Positions 1 through 9,326 of a stretch of DNA of 64,000 nt are shown in pieces. Source of the stretch: Pelagomonas calceolata (taxonomy: Eukaryota; Sar; Pelagophyceae; Pelagomonadales; Pelagomonadaceae); contig CAKKNE010000005.1 in NCBI GenBank assembly GCA_918797485.1, positions 3,906,001 to 3,970,000 of the forward strand, read 5' to 3'. The notes beneath the pieces are model-generated. The model saw only the letters and a list, made by a program, of their open reading frames with translations, had not been told where the DNA came from and did no database searches. Positions within the stretch are counted from its first letter, which is position 1. Every line of letters starts with the position of its first letter. The position numbers were made by a program, and so were the translations under genes.

Positions 1-852
1 ACGCGCTTCGTCGTCTGGGCTGCCGGGGAGTTTCAGTATCCCTCGACCGGCGACATGCCCGGGGCGGAATTCTGCGTGCACAACTCGAAAGTGGAGTCCT
101 GGGCCGGCCTCCCGGGCGACGAGCGCGTGGTCATCGGCGGCTACGAGTCGGGGGTAGATGCGACCGTCAACCTGGCCCGGGCGGGCAAGAAGGTCACGGT
201 CCTCGCCTCAACCCCGACATGGAACGTCCAGACTCCTGACCCCTCCACGGAACTCGCGCCCTACACCGCGGAACGGCTTCGCGAGGTTACCGCTGAAGGT
301 TTTACTGGACCGACTCCGGAGCTCCTGGCGCCGCTGCGCGTGCTTCGCGTCGAGGAAGCGTCAGAAGGAGGTTACAACGTCGTCGCCGCGTGGAAGAAGC
401 AAGAGGCGCAGTTGCGACCGGAAGGATCGCTGCGGAGGCCGTTCGAAGGGGCCGCGCCGCCGGGCGCCGAGGGGAGCGAATTAGTCGTGCATACGGCCCA
501 GCCGCCCGTGCTCTGCACGGGGTTCGAGGGGAGCGTCGCCGCCATTGGGCGCGACCTGTTCGATCTGGCGGACGACTCGGGAAACGGCTGCCTCGCGGGC
601 GCGCCCCTGCTGACTGCGGAAGATGAGTCCACGAAAACTCCTGGGGTCTTCCTTGTCGGACCCACCGTCGTCCAGGGCGAGCTCAGCTTCTGCTTCGTCT
701 ACAAGTTCCGCCAGCGCTTCGGCATCGTCGCCGACGCAATTTCCAGGGGCCTGGGGCGCGACACGAAGGCCGCCGTCCAGGGCCTGCGCCAGGCGAACAT
801 GTACATGAACGACCTGTCGTGCTGCGAGAACACGTGCGGGGAGGTATGTTAA
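1..852 (+). CDS. flavin-dependent monooxygenase-like protein, 5' partial
   Basis: The reading frame is open from the first base, so the gene starts outside the window; about 283 residues are visible. A Rossmann nucleotide-binding stretch (VVIGGYESGVDATVNLARAG) is followed by the layout of FMO/CzcO-type flavoproteins: an upstream FQYPSTG-like segment, and late in the protein a TPGVFLVGP segment typical of the second FAD contact. Such enzymes use NAD(P)H and O2 to oxygenate N, S or ketone substrates; the substrate cannot be read here. The C-terminus is Cys-rich (CCENTC). It converges on the next gene, whose stop lies about 95 bases away. A non-oxygenating pyridine-nucleotide oxidoreductase is possible. 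Confidence 0.7.
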   Translation, partial: TRFVVWAAGEFQYPSTGDMPGAEFCVHNSKVESWAGLPGDERVVIGGYESGVDATVNLARAGKKVTVLASTPTWNVQTPDPSTELAPYTAERLREVTAEGFTGPTPELLAPLRVLRVEEASEGGYNVVAAWKKQEAQLRPEGSLRRPFEGAAPPGAEGSELVVHTAQPPVLCTGFEGSVAAIGRDLFDLADDSGNGCLAGAPLLTAEDESTKTPGVFLVGPTVVQGELSFCFVYKFRQRFGIVADAISRGLGRDTKAAVQGLRQANMYMNDLSCCENTCGEVC

Positions 853-946
853 CTTGCTTTATATGTTGTACACCAATGAATATCACTCTACAATCTTATC
901 ACATTGGGGCTTCACGCACTTTCTCTCTTTCTTTCTTTCTTTTTCT

Positions 947-2210
947 TCATTGGATTGACGTGCCCTCGAGGAACCCATCCTTCGCGGACTGATCCCGGAT
1001 AGTGTCCGCCTCGCCCTCGCCGCACGCGACGGCGGCCAGGAACGCCTCGAGCGTTGGAGGGACGGCCTCGTCCGGCCTCGGCTCTAGATTCCACTCTGGT
1101 CTTCTTGCCACGAGCTTCCCGAGCTCCTCCGCCCGGGCCGCGTCCTCCTCTGGCGCTAGCTTGTAGAGGGCCTTCAGCGCGGGCGTCGAGTTCCGCGCGT
1201 GGGCGCACGTGTCGCCCGCGACGTACGTCACGCCGCACGACGGCCCCCCGTAGTACTCCCGCAGCCACCTACAAATAAATTTGCCCCCATCGTGGTGCGA
1301 GATGCCGTAGGGCCCGCGGTAGATGAAGAAGCCGTCCCGGGTCGGAAAAGGGTTCTTCGCCAGGCCCCACCATTTATTGTTCCGCTTCAGCTCGTCTTCG
1401 AGTATCATGGGGTGCCAAAACCTTCCATCCTTGTCGGTCCACCACTCGTCGCGCGCCATGTCCGGCGAGTGGAGCGCGTGCGAGAAGTAGCATCCTAATA
1501 ACCAGCCGGGGATCGACGCGATCATGTTCATGACGAAGGAGGGGCGTTTCGCGGACCACAACGCGTTAGTGCGCCGCGTCCGTGGGATACCCCGTCTTAT
1601 CTAGATCCGCTCGGTCGGCGGGGCCCAGGCGATCCGTGAAGGCGACGTCGAAGCGGTTGATGAGCACAGCTCTATAGGGAGACGCGTGCGACTCGGAGCC
1701 CCCGAAGTAGTTCTGCGACGCGAGTTTGATACTGTGCTTTTCAAGCAGCCGGAACGTCTCGACCATGGCCGTGCCCTGGCCGAGGTCGCGGCCGCCGCCG
1801 TGGCCCAATCCATGTAATTGCTTCGTGGCGACGACGCGGCCGCCGAAGGCCCTGATCAACAAATCCCAGAGCTCGGCGGATTTTGTCGCGTTGTGCGGTG
1901 ACGGGTCGTGCGCGACCAGGAACACGTCGACATCAAAACCGAGGTGCTCGAGGGGCAGAACCACGTTCCCCAGAACGCTATTTATCAGCGCGAGCTGCAT
2001 GTCCACGGCTCGTTGTGTTCCGACGTACGAATCCTTGTTCCTATAGTCAATACCGCTGAAGCCGCGGTAGCAGTGGCGGTTCAGCACGACGGCGTAGCGC
2101 TTCGCTTCGACCGGTTTTGCCTCCGTGACTTCTAGAAAGCTCCGGTTGCAGTACGCCGGCGCCGTGAACCCGCTTGTGGAAGTGATGAGGTATGCTACGA
2201 GCCACCGCAT
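947..2210 (-). CDS. secreted or Golgi glycosyltransferase-like protein with a frame break
   Basis: The start at 2210 (MRWLVAYLITSTSGFTAP) gives an N-terminal hydrophobic signal. The first part contains YAVVLNRHCYRG and VLINRFDVAF, and the second contains WWTDKDGRFWHPM and a Trp/Tyr-rich region. An RFDV-type motif following a secretory signal is common in algal sugar transferases, but no family was firmly identified. The two halves lie in different frames that meet near 1,562-1,570: the first runs to a stop just after YPTDAAH and the second continues at once with WSAKRPSFVMNM. No GT-AG pair fits between them, so this is a real frameshift, an assembly error or two genes. Frame content on both sides looks like one protein. 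Confidence 0.5.
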
Positions 2211-2549
2211 GGCTGCCCTCCGGTTCAGTGCGCAGCCGTCATGCGGGGCTGCCGGCGACTGTTTGCAGCTCGCAACCGCTGCACCATAAGTGCACGTGTA
2301 TCTGCTAAATGAGACGATGGCAATGGCATGAAAAAAATAAAATGAGAGCTTGGTGCGGGTGCCCGAGACGCCGTCGACGCGGCACGGAGGCCGTGCCCGG
2401 GGGGCGTCGCGGGACAGCTCGTCGTCGAGCAACACTCCCCTGACAATCACGCAGCGCTCGGACGGGACGCGCCCCCGGCACGCCGACGCAACAATGGGAA
2501 CCCCCGTCTTAATGGGGGAGGGGAGGGGGGGCGCGGCACCAGACGCCAA
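2211..2549. other. gene-free gap, 5' flank of the 947-2210 gene
   Basis: The reading frame upstream of 2210 stays open to about 2549 but its composition (Arg-rich, no domain) looks non-coding. Neither the dyad element nor an RNA gene was seen here. It also forms the 3' flank of the Myb-like gene. Confidence 0.4.
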
Positions 2550-3761
2550 CTAGTCGGCGCCGCCGTCGACCTCGGCCTGGAGCTCCGACGTGACGGCATC
2601 CAAGGCCTCCTGGAAGTCCGCGTCGTCGCCGCCACCATGCGCCTTCTTCAGCCGCTTCCACGTGCTCAGGGCGCAGGCCGTCGCCGCGCCGGGCACGTCC
2701 CATCCTAAAGAAGTCCACGTGACATCAGACTCATCAGTAGCGCCCGACGCCTTCAACGCTTCACACAGGCTCAGCTTCTCCGACGCGGAATCGAGCTTCT
2801 TGGAAGGCGGCGCCGCGGGGCCCCGCAATTCCGCCCAGCGGCGGCGGCACTGGAGGCGCGACCGCGTCTTCACGGCCCGCGCCACATCAGAAAAGCTAAT
2901 GGTCTCGGGATCGACCTCCTTGCACACGGGCCGCCCGTTCTTCGACTTGCAGTTCCGCAATCTATTGTCCTCGTCGGCGCCCCAGTTGCCGGACTTGACC
3001 TCCTTCGCCTCCGAATGCGGTGTCCCTTTCGCGGGGACCTCTCCAAATAACGTGCGGTAGCGGTCGCGGCACGCGCCGGGCGTCCTATCAAACCCCTGGG
3101 CGATCTGCGTCCAGTCCGACGGGTTCTTGTCGAAGGCCTCCTTCAGCGCTTGCGACTCGCCCACCGTCCATCTCACGCCTTTTTGTTTGGCGCCCGAGTG
3201 GCCGTTGCGCTTGACGTGTCCTAGAATACTACGAGCGGATCGCTGCGGGAACTTCTCGGCGATGGACCGCCACGGGTTCTTGTCGCCGCGGCCCCAGTCG
3301 CTCTTCTCGACCATCTGCGACACCGTGACGCCCCGCGACTTCGCTTCATCTTCAGCAGCTTGCATGACTTCCGCGGACTCCGCCTTGGAGAACTTGCCGG
3401 TCCGTTCCGCCTGGCCGTCTTTCGAGACGGGCTTGACTTTCGGTTTCTTGGGCACGTACTCGGCCGGCGCGTCGTCGTCGTCATCTGCAGCGCCCTCCGC
3501 GCCGAGCGTCGCCTTCTTGCGCTTCTGCTTCTTGGGCGGCTTCTGCTGCTCGAGGCGGTTCATCTCCTCCTGGCAGACCTCCTTGATGGCCGCCTTCTTG
3601 GCGTCGAGCGAGCCCTCGGGCGCGCCTAGTATGGACTCGGCCGACTTGCGGACGGCCTTCTGCGAGGACTTGCCGTCGAGCTCGGCGATGGCCCGGAGGA
3701 CCGCGGCGCGCTCCGCCGTCGTGAGCTCGAGGTCGCTCTTCTTCTTGAGGCCCTTGGCCAT
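2550..3761 (-). CDS. Myb/SANT-type DNA-binding protein (TTF-I/Reb1/DMTF1-like layout)
   Basis: The start at 3761 (MAKGLKKKSDLELT) is chosen because the frame upstream is Pro/Arg-rich and unlike protein; about 403 residues. After a Lys-rich acidic N-terminal region come at least three Myb-like repeats: WRSIAEKFPQRSARSILGHVKR, then RWTVGESQALKEAF...WTQIAQGF with RDRYRTLF, then NWGADEDNRL with a basic WAEL segment. The spacing recalls Reb1/TTF-I and DMTF1 factors, which bind defined DNA sites and act in rDNA termination or chromatin boundaries. The exact class is inference. It is divergent from the rhomboid gene across about 820 bases. Confidence 0.7.
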   Translation of the reverse strand: MAKGLKKKSDLELTTAERAAVLRAIAELDGKSSQKAVRKSAESILGAPEGSLDAKKAAIKEVCQEEMNRLEQQKPPKKQKRKKATLGAEGAADDDDDAPAEYVPKKPKVKPVSKDGQAERTGKFSKAESAEVMQAAEDEAKSRGVTVSQMVEKSDWGRGDKNPWRSIAEKFPQRSARSILGHVKRNGHSGAKQKGVRWTVGESQALKEAFDKNPSDWTQIAQGFDRTPGACRDRYRTLFGEVPAKGTPHSEAKEVKSGNWGADEDNRLRNCKSKNGRPVCKEVDPETISFSDVARAVKTRSRLQCRRRWAELRGPAAPPSKKLDSASEKLSLCEALKASGATDESDVTWTSLGWDVPGAATACALSTWKRLKKAHGGGDDADFQEALDAVTSELQAEVDGGAD

Positions 3762-4578
3762 CTTGGTTCTGCGCGGATTTCGTCGGGGTCGGTCGCGCGC
3801 GGCGCGGATGGGCGGAATTTTTTGGGTTTCGGGCGGGGCGGGGTCCTTAGGGCTGGGGCGCCAGCCTGCACTACTCAAAGGCTGGCAGGGCGGGCGTGCG
3901 GGGTGGCTCCCCGCCGCTCTCCCACGGGAACAGTGTTTTGTCAGCGAGAGCGCGTTCTCCGGCGCTGCTTTTTGCGCAGCCGCCGGGGCGCGGCCTTGAG
4001 GGGCCGTCGCAGCGCGCGAAGGCCGGGGGAGGCAGGGGCGGGTGACTTACGCTATTGAGAAGCGACAGACCCGCAATTTAGGCGTGCGGGGCGAAACCCC
4101 GACCATGTTTCTAGTGGGGCTAGTTAGCGTGAGCCGAACATCCCCACAACAAGGACCCGGGCCGCGGCTCAGGGCACCGGAAGGCCTGCCTGGACGGCCC
4201 CAGAGAACCCCAAGAGCCCTACTTGGGCTAGGCTGCCCTGGGTGGGCTTATGGCCGCCGCACTCCTGGGGAGCCAGCACCCCGGAGAATCCAGTCTCGGC
4301 ACGCCTCTTGACCCCTCGGAGAGCGGTGCCGCGCGAATATAGCGGGCCCTCTCCCACAGGCAGTGAGAGCGCGCATAGTCGCAAAGCGCCTCCAAACGCC
4401 GCGATTACAATGCGACTGCGCACACGACTTCGCCGCGGCGCGCCTCATTGCTGCGGCGCTCGCGGTCAGCGCTTTGATCCCACAAATGCTTGCTCCCCCA
4501 GCGCCAAAACAAGCCGCAGTCAAAGAAGGCTGGACAAGAATCGGCGCGCAACCGCAAAAATCTCACGCCGCCGCGCTC
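3762..4578. other. long divergent intergenic region
   Basis: An 817-base GC-rich gap between the Myb-like and rhomboid genes. It has short local hairpins, for example GGGGCGAAACCCC around 4,089, and a degenerate CTAGTGGGGCTAGTTAGCG near 4,111 that only partly resembles the dyad element. Open frames across it have no recognisable protein. A structured RNA is possible but none was identified. Confidence 0.35.
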
Positions 4579-5797
4579 ATGTCCGACACGCCAGCCACGT
4601 TTGCACTCCTCCTTGGCCTTTTCGCCTTCTTCGCCGTCATACGAGTGAAGCGCTGGACGGGCGACACCGTCGGCGCGTCCGCCGAGTCCATCGAAGGCCG
4701 CCAGTACTGGCGGCTCCTCACGTCGAACCTCGCGCACGTCGACGCGACGCATTTTGTGTTTAATCTATCTACGGCATACTCGTTGGGGGGCGCCTTGGAA
4801 CGAAGGCACGGCTCCGCGGCGCTTTTATGGAGCACTGCAGCACTCGTCGTGTTCGTCGGACTCGTGGCCGCCAGCCTGACGCGGCACGCCGGCGGCGCGG
4901 TAGGGGCCTGGCACCTGGGCTTCTCGGGAGTGCTGTTCGCGTGGATCGTCGATGCTGCGCTAGCTGCACCACAATTCTGCCCCGTCGCGGACTGGTGCTT
5001 CTCGACGGTACGCTGGGGACCTCTCGCATTTAACGCCGGTCCACTTGTATACGCCCTCGGCCTCCAGCTCGTCGCGTCGGTGCTGTCTATCCCCCTCTCG
5101 CTGGCAGGCCACGTCGCCGGCGTCGTCTGCGGCGCGCCCTTCGCCGCGGGACTGCTCGACGGCGTCGCGGCGCCGGCCCTCGCGTTGGGAGTGCTTGCCT
5201 GCGTCGACTCCGCGCGCCATTGCCGACGCCCAGGTCCCCGCATCGCCTTGGTCGTCGCGGCGCTCGCGACTTTTCTACACGTGGAATCTTACCTCGCCGT
5301 CGCCGCGGCCGCGGCAAGCGTTGCGGCGTCACTGTCGCGCGAATGGTGTGCCCTCGGCCTCGCCTGTGGCGCGGCCTGCGTGGTGCTGACCTGTGCATAA
5401 ATCAACCAGTGAGTTCGAAGGCGCCGATGTTTTGATTTATGCACAGGTGCCGACGCTCGGACCCATCCAGGCCGGTGCCGGCCTCGTCGCCGCGCTCGCC
5501 GCCGACTGCGCCACCGATCCGATCTCGTTCCTTCTCGCCGGCGCCGCCGCGGCCCTCACGGCCATGACCTGGGCCACTCGGCTCGGATCGCTCGCCGGCG
5601 CCGCGTTGCTCGCCGGGGTGTCGTGCTCCGCCACTGCCGCGTGCGTCGCGGCCTGGCTCGCCGAGGACCTCCGCGCCGCCGCGGACGCGTCGACGCCCGG
5701 CTGGGCCGCGGTGAAGCGGTTCCTCGGGCCCCCCGACGGAGAAGTCGTGCTCCGCGACGGGCGCATCGTGAAGCGCGCCGCTGTTGTTGATGTGTAA
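4579..5797 (+). CDS. rhomboid-family intramembrane serine protease
   Basis: Exons 4579-5394 and 5447-5797 give about 388 residues. The start at 4579 (MSDTPATFALLLG) opens on the first membrane segment. Catalytic features are present: HFVFN with Asn62, LGFSG with Ser116, and LAGHVAG with His178 as the second member of the dyad. YWRLLTSNLAHVDATH is the usual L1-loop region of rhomboids. Exon 2 adds two Ala-rich hydrophobic segments and a cytosolic tail. Rhomboids cleave membrane proteins inside the bilayer; the layout is nearest the RHBDL4/RHBDD1 or organellar types, which cannot be separated here. The break between exons is a short element with inverted ends, described separately. Confidence 0.8.
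5391..5446 (+). mobile_element. short introner element forming the rhomboid intron
   Basis: A 56-base insert with 15-base perfect terminal inverted repeats, CTGTGCATAAATCAA and TTGATTTATGCACAG, flanked by the near-identical octamers GTGCTGAC (5383-5390) and GTGCCGAC (5447-5454), read as an 8-base target duplication. Splicing after CTGT gives a GC-AG intron at 5395-5446 (52 bases). The duplication plus CTGT then adds 12 bases, four codons, so the frame is kept. Introners with inverted repeats and 8-base duplications are reported from Aureococcus; membership in that family is inference. Confidence 0.75.
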
Positions 5798-5882
5798 GTC
5801 TCTGCTGTAGTGTTCGTGACCGTCGGGACGGTGGACCAAGTGGTGGACCCACCCCCCTGAAATACGAATACAACACAGCTAA

Positions 5883-6671
5883 TTACGTATCCTCCTCCTC
5901 TTCATCGTCGAAGTCGAGGTCGTCGAGGTCGTCGTCGTCATCAAACAACTCCTCGTCGACGCCACCCTCTTCTTCCGGTTCCTCGATCGCAGGAGCCTTC
6001 CCCTTCAAAAACTGCTGCTTGCCCGTGAGCTTGACCTGGCCCTTCACATCCAAGTACACTGTTTCCACCACTCCTTCTTTGGGCTCCTTCAACACCTCAA
6101 CCCGAAAAGGCTCCCACCACGCCGCGAACGACTCCGGCGTCACCGCCGTGCCCAAGCGCAGCCGCTCCAGCCGTCGAGCTTCGGCCTCCTCCTCCAACCT
6201 TTGTTTCCGGGCCTCGTCGCTCTCCGGTCTATTGGAATCGGTCTCGTAGACCACAGCCTTCTTCTCCTTGCCCCCTTTCTCCCTTCGCATCATCGCGGCG
6301 TACGCCGACTCGTCATTCAAACCGGGCTCGTTGTGCTCGCCCAGCCAGTCTTTTACGGCGGATGCCACCTCAAACACGCAGACGCAGCCCGGCTCGAAAA
6401 GTTGAGAAGCTTCATCCAGAGCTGCCTCGAGTTCCTTCCTCATGGGACCACCCAACCCGCGCACCTCGGCTATCGAGAAGGACGGTGGCGTTGATGAGGG
6501 GTAGTCTTCCGGGCATGAACATTCTAACACACAGGCGACGTGCGCCTCGTCGGCCTCGGGTTCCAGCTCCAGGCGGTACGTCGCGCCGTCCATAGAATAG
6601 GACTCCATGAAGATCGCTTCCAATGCTTCGGCCTCCATGGCGCGCTCTTCCGCGTCGAGCTGGGCGCTCAT
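5883..6671 (-). CDS. RWD domain protein, RWDD1/Gir2-like
   Basis: 262 residues. The N-terminal RWD domain (about 8-115) has EALEAIF and a YPSSTPPSFSI segment, the Tyr-Pro pair typical of the fold. The middle is charged coiled coil, and GTAVTPESFAAWWEPF matches the conserved C-terminal block of RWDD1/Gir2 (DFRP2). The tail is a long Asp/Glu run. These proteins partner DRG2/Rbg2 GTPases and bind Gcn1 on ribosomes. The 16-base intronic motif lies about 20 bases before the start at 6692-6707, so a short leader intron is possible. The dyad element at 6887 points toward this gene. Confidence 0.8.
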   Translation of the reverse strand: MSAQLDAEERAMEAEALEAIFMESYSMDGATYRLELEPEADEAHVACVLECSCPEDYPSSTPPSFSIAEVRGLGGPMRKELEAALDEASQLFEPGCVCVFEVASAVKDWLGEHNEPGLNDESAYAAMMRREKGGKEKKAVVYETDSNRPESDEARKQRLEEEAEARRLERLRLGTAVTPESFAAWWEPFRVEVLKEPKEGVVETVYLDVKGQVKLTGKQQFLKGKAPAIEEPEEEGGVDEELFDDDDDLDDLDFDDEEEEDT

Positions 6672-6886
6672 GATGGTATTTTTTCAAGCGTGTCGCGTCG
6701 ATGGCGTGAGCTGTGTTGCCTCGCCTGCTCTCACAGCTGTAGTTGTGGGTTGCACGGCGGAACCAGCCAGCCTCGTTGCAGCGGCGTGGGTAGAGGTTGC
6801 TGTGCTGCAACCGAAAAACCCCGTAATGCGCCGGCAAAGCGTCCAACAGGCTTTTGTCGTTTCGAGGCAATGTCGAGGCGAGCCCA

Positions 6887-6909
6887 GCTAGCGGCCGTAA
6901 GACACTAGC
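6887..6909 (-). promoter_or_regulatory. dyad promoter element, copy 1
   Basis: Read on the minus strand: GCTAGTGTCTTAC, then GGC, then CGCTAGC. It faces the RWDD1-like gene, about 215 bases before its start. Confidence 0.6.
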
Positions 6910-8362
6910 CTCAACTCGGCACAGCATGCAGCCGTTTGAGCATCCTTCAGTTCGCTAATGGTCCAAAGAGATCAATGGGACACTTACTGGGGGCCGAGAA
7001 AATAATTTTTTTAATTCACGATATTGACGGTCCCGCCATGACGGCCGTGCCGGTGGAAACCTGTCAATCCGTGGTCCTGAGGACTCCCTGGGGTCGTCCA
7101 GGGTCGGTACTATACACGTGCAATCGCCTACGCCGCATGTGCGGGCGCTTCCATCGTAGATACATATCAGTACAGGTCCTCAGCCAATTTTCGGGCCAGA
7201 GCCCAAGTCCCCCAGGTTTTCGACCCAGAGCTCTCTGGAGAGCCCCAAGCACCGGTGCATGCGGCGTCGGCGACTACCCGACCTTAGACCTATCCCGGAG
7301 GCCTCCAGGAGCCGATCTGCCCCCGAAAAAAGTGTGCAATTTGGACCCGATGGCGCCCCGTTCCCGTCAAAAACGTCAATTACCCGACGGCCTCCAGTAG
7401 TCGCCGTAGCGGTCTCGTTGGACCCCATACTACCCCAGCGATAGTCAACTACAAGTATATGACATCTACATTATAAGAAGGGTACTTTTGGCTGCCCACG
7501 CTCGGGACGTGAACATCTTGATCTGGAGCTCGCGTAAGTCAATCGATCATGAAACAAATGATCGCGTTATGGTCCATGGTAATGATAGACGGGCTGATGG
7601 TCGCAGGTCCGGGTCTGGAGCCAAATCTAGCCAGATCGTGGGCTCGCGAGACCGAGGACCCGCGCCGAGCATCTTGGGGTCGCGGAGCAATGTAGTACAC
7701 GCTCAGGCCGTTTAGCTGGCCCGTCCCACTACTAAAGCGCCTGAAATGCAAATTTATTATACAAAGTACCGGTCTGGATCCTTTCCAGTGCCCCGCGTAC
7801 GCACCGTCGCCCGCGGAGAACGGGCAAGTCGGTCGATCGTGAATAGAACAACGGCGTTATGATCCATGTATATAGTGACGTCGCTGATACTCGCGGGTTC
7901 AGCATCTGGTCTCGTTTTTGTAGAAACGCTGGGTCACGAAGTCTCCGTTTCGGGCGGCCCTAACGGGTCACTTGATATAACTCAGTCACGCCGAGGCGAT
8001 TAAGCTGGACTCTACCACTAACAAACGGAAGGAAACGAACATAAACTCGGGAGTTGTCTCGTAGAATTCTTTTCCCGCCCTCCGAGCGCGGGCCGTCGGC
8101 TCCGGTTCCGTCGAATGTGTATGAAAACTGGGCTGGAGTTGATATAATGTACCATTTGGACGGTAAAAGGCGGCGTCAATCGCTGGTGTACTTTGGCATG
8201 TCTTAAGACTCATCCGCGAATGTCGCGGGCGGTGCCTTCCGGGAGGCGCGAGGGTATGTTCCCAGGCCGCTACTCTGAAATATTTGGCCTCGGCGAACGA
8301 CCGAGATGTATTTTGAATTTGAATCATTCTTTTGACGCTATCGAGGCGTATCTTTTGAATTT
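6910..8362. other. gene-free stretch, lower GC
   Basis: About 1.45 kb without a convincing gene. Open frames are short and composition is more even than in the flanks. It contains the diverged direct repeat described separately. No transposase, tRNA or rRNA segment was recognised. Confidence 0.5.
7530..8030. repeat. diverged direct repeat, about 200 bases, period about 290
   Basis: Copy A (about 7530-7740) and copy B (about 7820-8030) share ordered blocks at a constant offset of 289-290 bases: TCAATCGATCATGAA against TCGGTCGATCGTGAA, GCGTTATGGTCCATG against GCGTTATGATCCATG, and TTAGCTGGCCCGTCCCACTA against TAAGCTGGACTCTACCACTA. The copies are well diverged and noncoding. They may be remnants of a satellite or of a dispersed repeat inserted twice. 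Confidence 0.6.
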
Positions 8363-8385
8363 CCTAGTATGTCGATTACGCTAGC
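8363..8385 (+). promoter_or_regulatory. dyad promoter element, copy 2
   Basis: CCTAGTATGTCGATTA then CGCTAGC. A weaker match with outer arms intact. It faces the PPOX-like gene, about 178 bases before its start. Confidence 0.5.
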
Positions 8386-8562
8386 CCCGCTCACCAGCTC
8401 CGGGAGAGGCTTGACTGGTTGCATTTGACTGCTAGTAGGTGCGGTTTTATATCGTATCGCTACGGCATCGCTCGTAAATTGAGCTATGCGGAACCAAGCG
8501 ACCGCACCATAGCAATTTTAGAGCTTTGCGCAAAGCAATCTGCAGGCTGACAGCTAGCACTA

Positions 8563-9234
8563 ATGTACGCCGCCCGCGCGCGCGTCGGTGCGGCTGCCAT
8601 GGCGACCGTCGCAACGCCCGCGGCGGCGTCCTGCTTCTTCGGCAGGGCGCAGCCGAAGCCGCACGAGGGCCCTGTCACGACCGCGTCGGCGCTCGTGAGC
8701 GCGCGCTCCATCCTGGACGCCGCAGGCATCGGGTTCGTCTGCACCAGATCGTCAGACGGCGCCCCTTGCTGCCGCGTAATGGACGTCAGGCGGCTCGACG
8801 ACACACGGCTGTCCTTTTCGCTCGTGACGCGGACCTGCACGAGAAAGGCGGCGCAGTTCGCCGCCGATTCGCGCGTCACTCTAGCTTTTCACGACCCGCG
8901 GGCGGCCGGCGAGAACGGCTACGTGGCACTCTCGGGGCGCGTCCGCGAGGTCGTTGAAAAGGACGCGCGGCGGGCTGTCTGGAAGGACTCGTGGACGCTG
9001 TTCCACACGGCGCCCGAGGTCCTGCCGCCGGACAGCGACGTCCTCGTCTACGTCTTCGAGCCCGACCGCCTGGAGCTGGTCGACAACGAGCGGTGGCTCC
9101 GCGGCGACTGGCGGCCCGTGACGCTCGTCCGGACCCGCGACGACTGGGAGCCGGCGCCGGCACCGCCACGGGCGGCGCGGGTCGCGGCGACCGCCGCGGC
9201 GCGCCGATCCGCGGCGCCCCCGCCAAGTATGTAA
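8563..9234 (+). CDS. pyridoxamine-phosphate-oxidase-like (FMN split-barrel) protein
   Basis: 223 residues, or 211 if the second Met (8599) is used. The centre carries the split-barrel pattern of stress-protein-26-type PPOX proteins: CCRVMDVRRLDDTRLSFSL, then TRKAAQFAADSRVTLAFHD, then GYVALSGRVREVVEKDARR and a late WRPVTLVR. These small proteins bind FMN or related flavins and may act as oxidoreductases; a role in vitamin B6 synthesis is not implied. The C-terminal 35 residues are Ala/Arg/Pro-rich and probably disordered. The Ala-rich N-terminus could be an organelle presequence. Confidence 0.75.
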   Translation: MYAARARVGAAAMATVATPAAASCFFGRAQPKPHEGPVTTASALVSARSILDAAGIGFVCTRSSDGAPCCRVMDVRRLDDTRLSFSLVTRTCTRKAAQFAADSRVTLAFHDPRAAGENGYVALSGRVREVVEKDARRAVWKDSWTLFHTAPEVLPPDSDVLVYVFEPDRLELVDNERWLRGDWRPVTLVRTRDDWEPAPAPPRAARVAATAAARRSAAPPPSM

Positions 9235-9326
9235 TAAATTGTCAAGTCCCGCCCAGGAAATTTACCCGGAGCCTGTATATTTCGATAGTCGAAAGAAAGG
9301 ACCTCTTAAGGAAGGGGGAGAACGCA

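Noticed and set aside
4042-4311. Open frame and hairpins in the 3762-4578 gap, considered as an RNA gene
   Set aside because: Compared from memory with U1-U6, SRP, RNase P and U3; no conserved blocks matched, and the frame has no protein-like composition.
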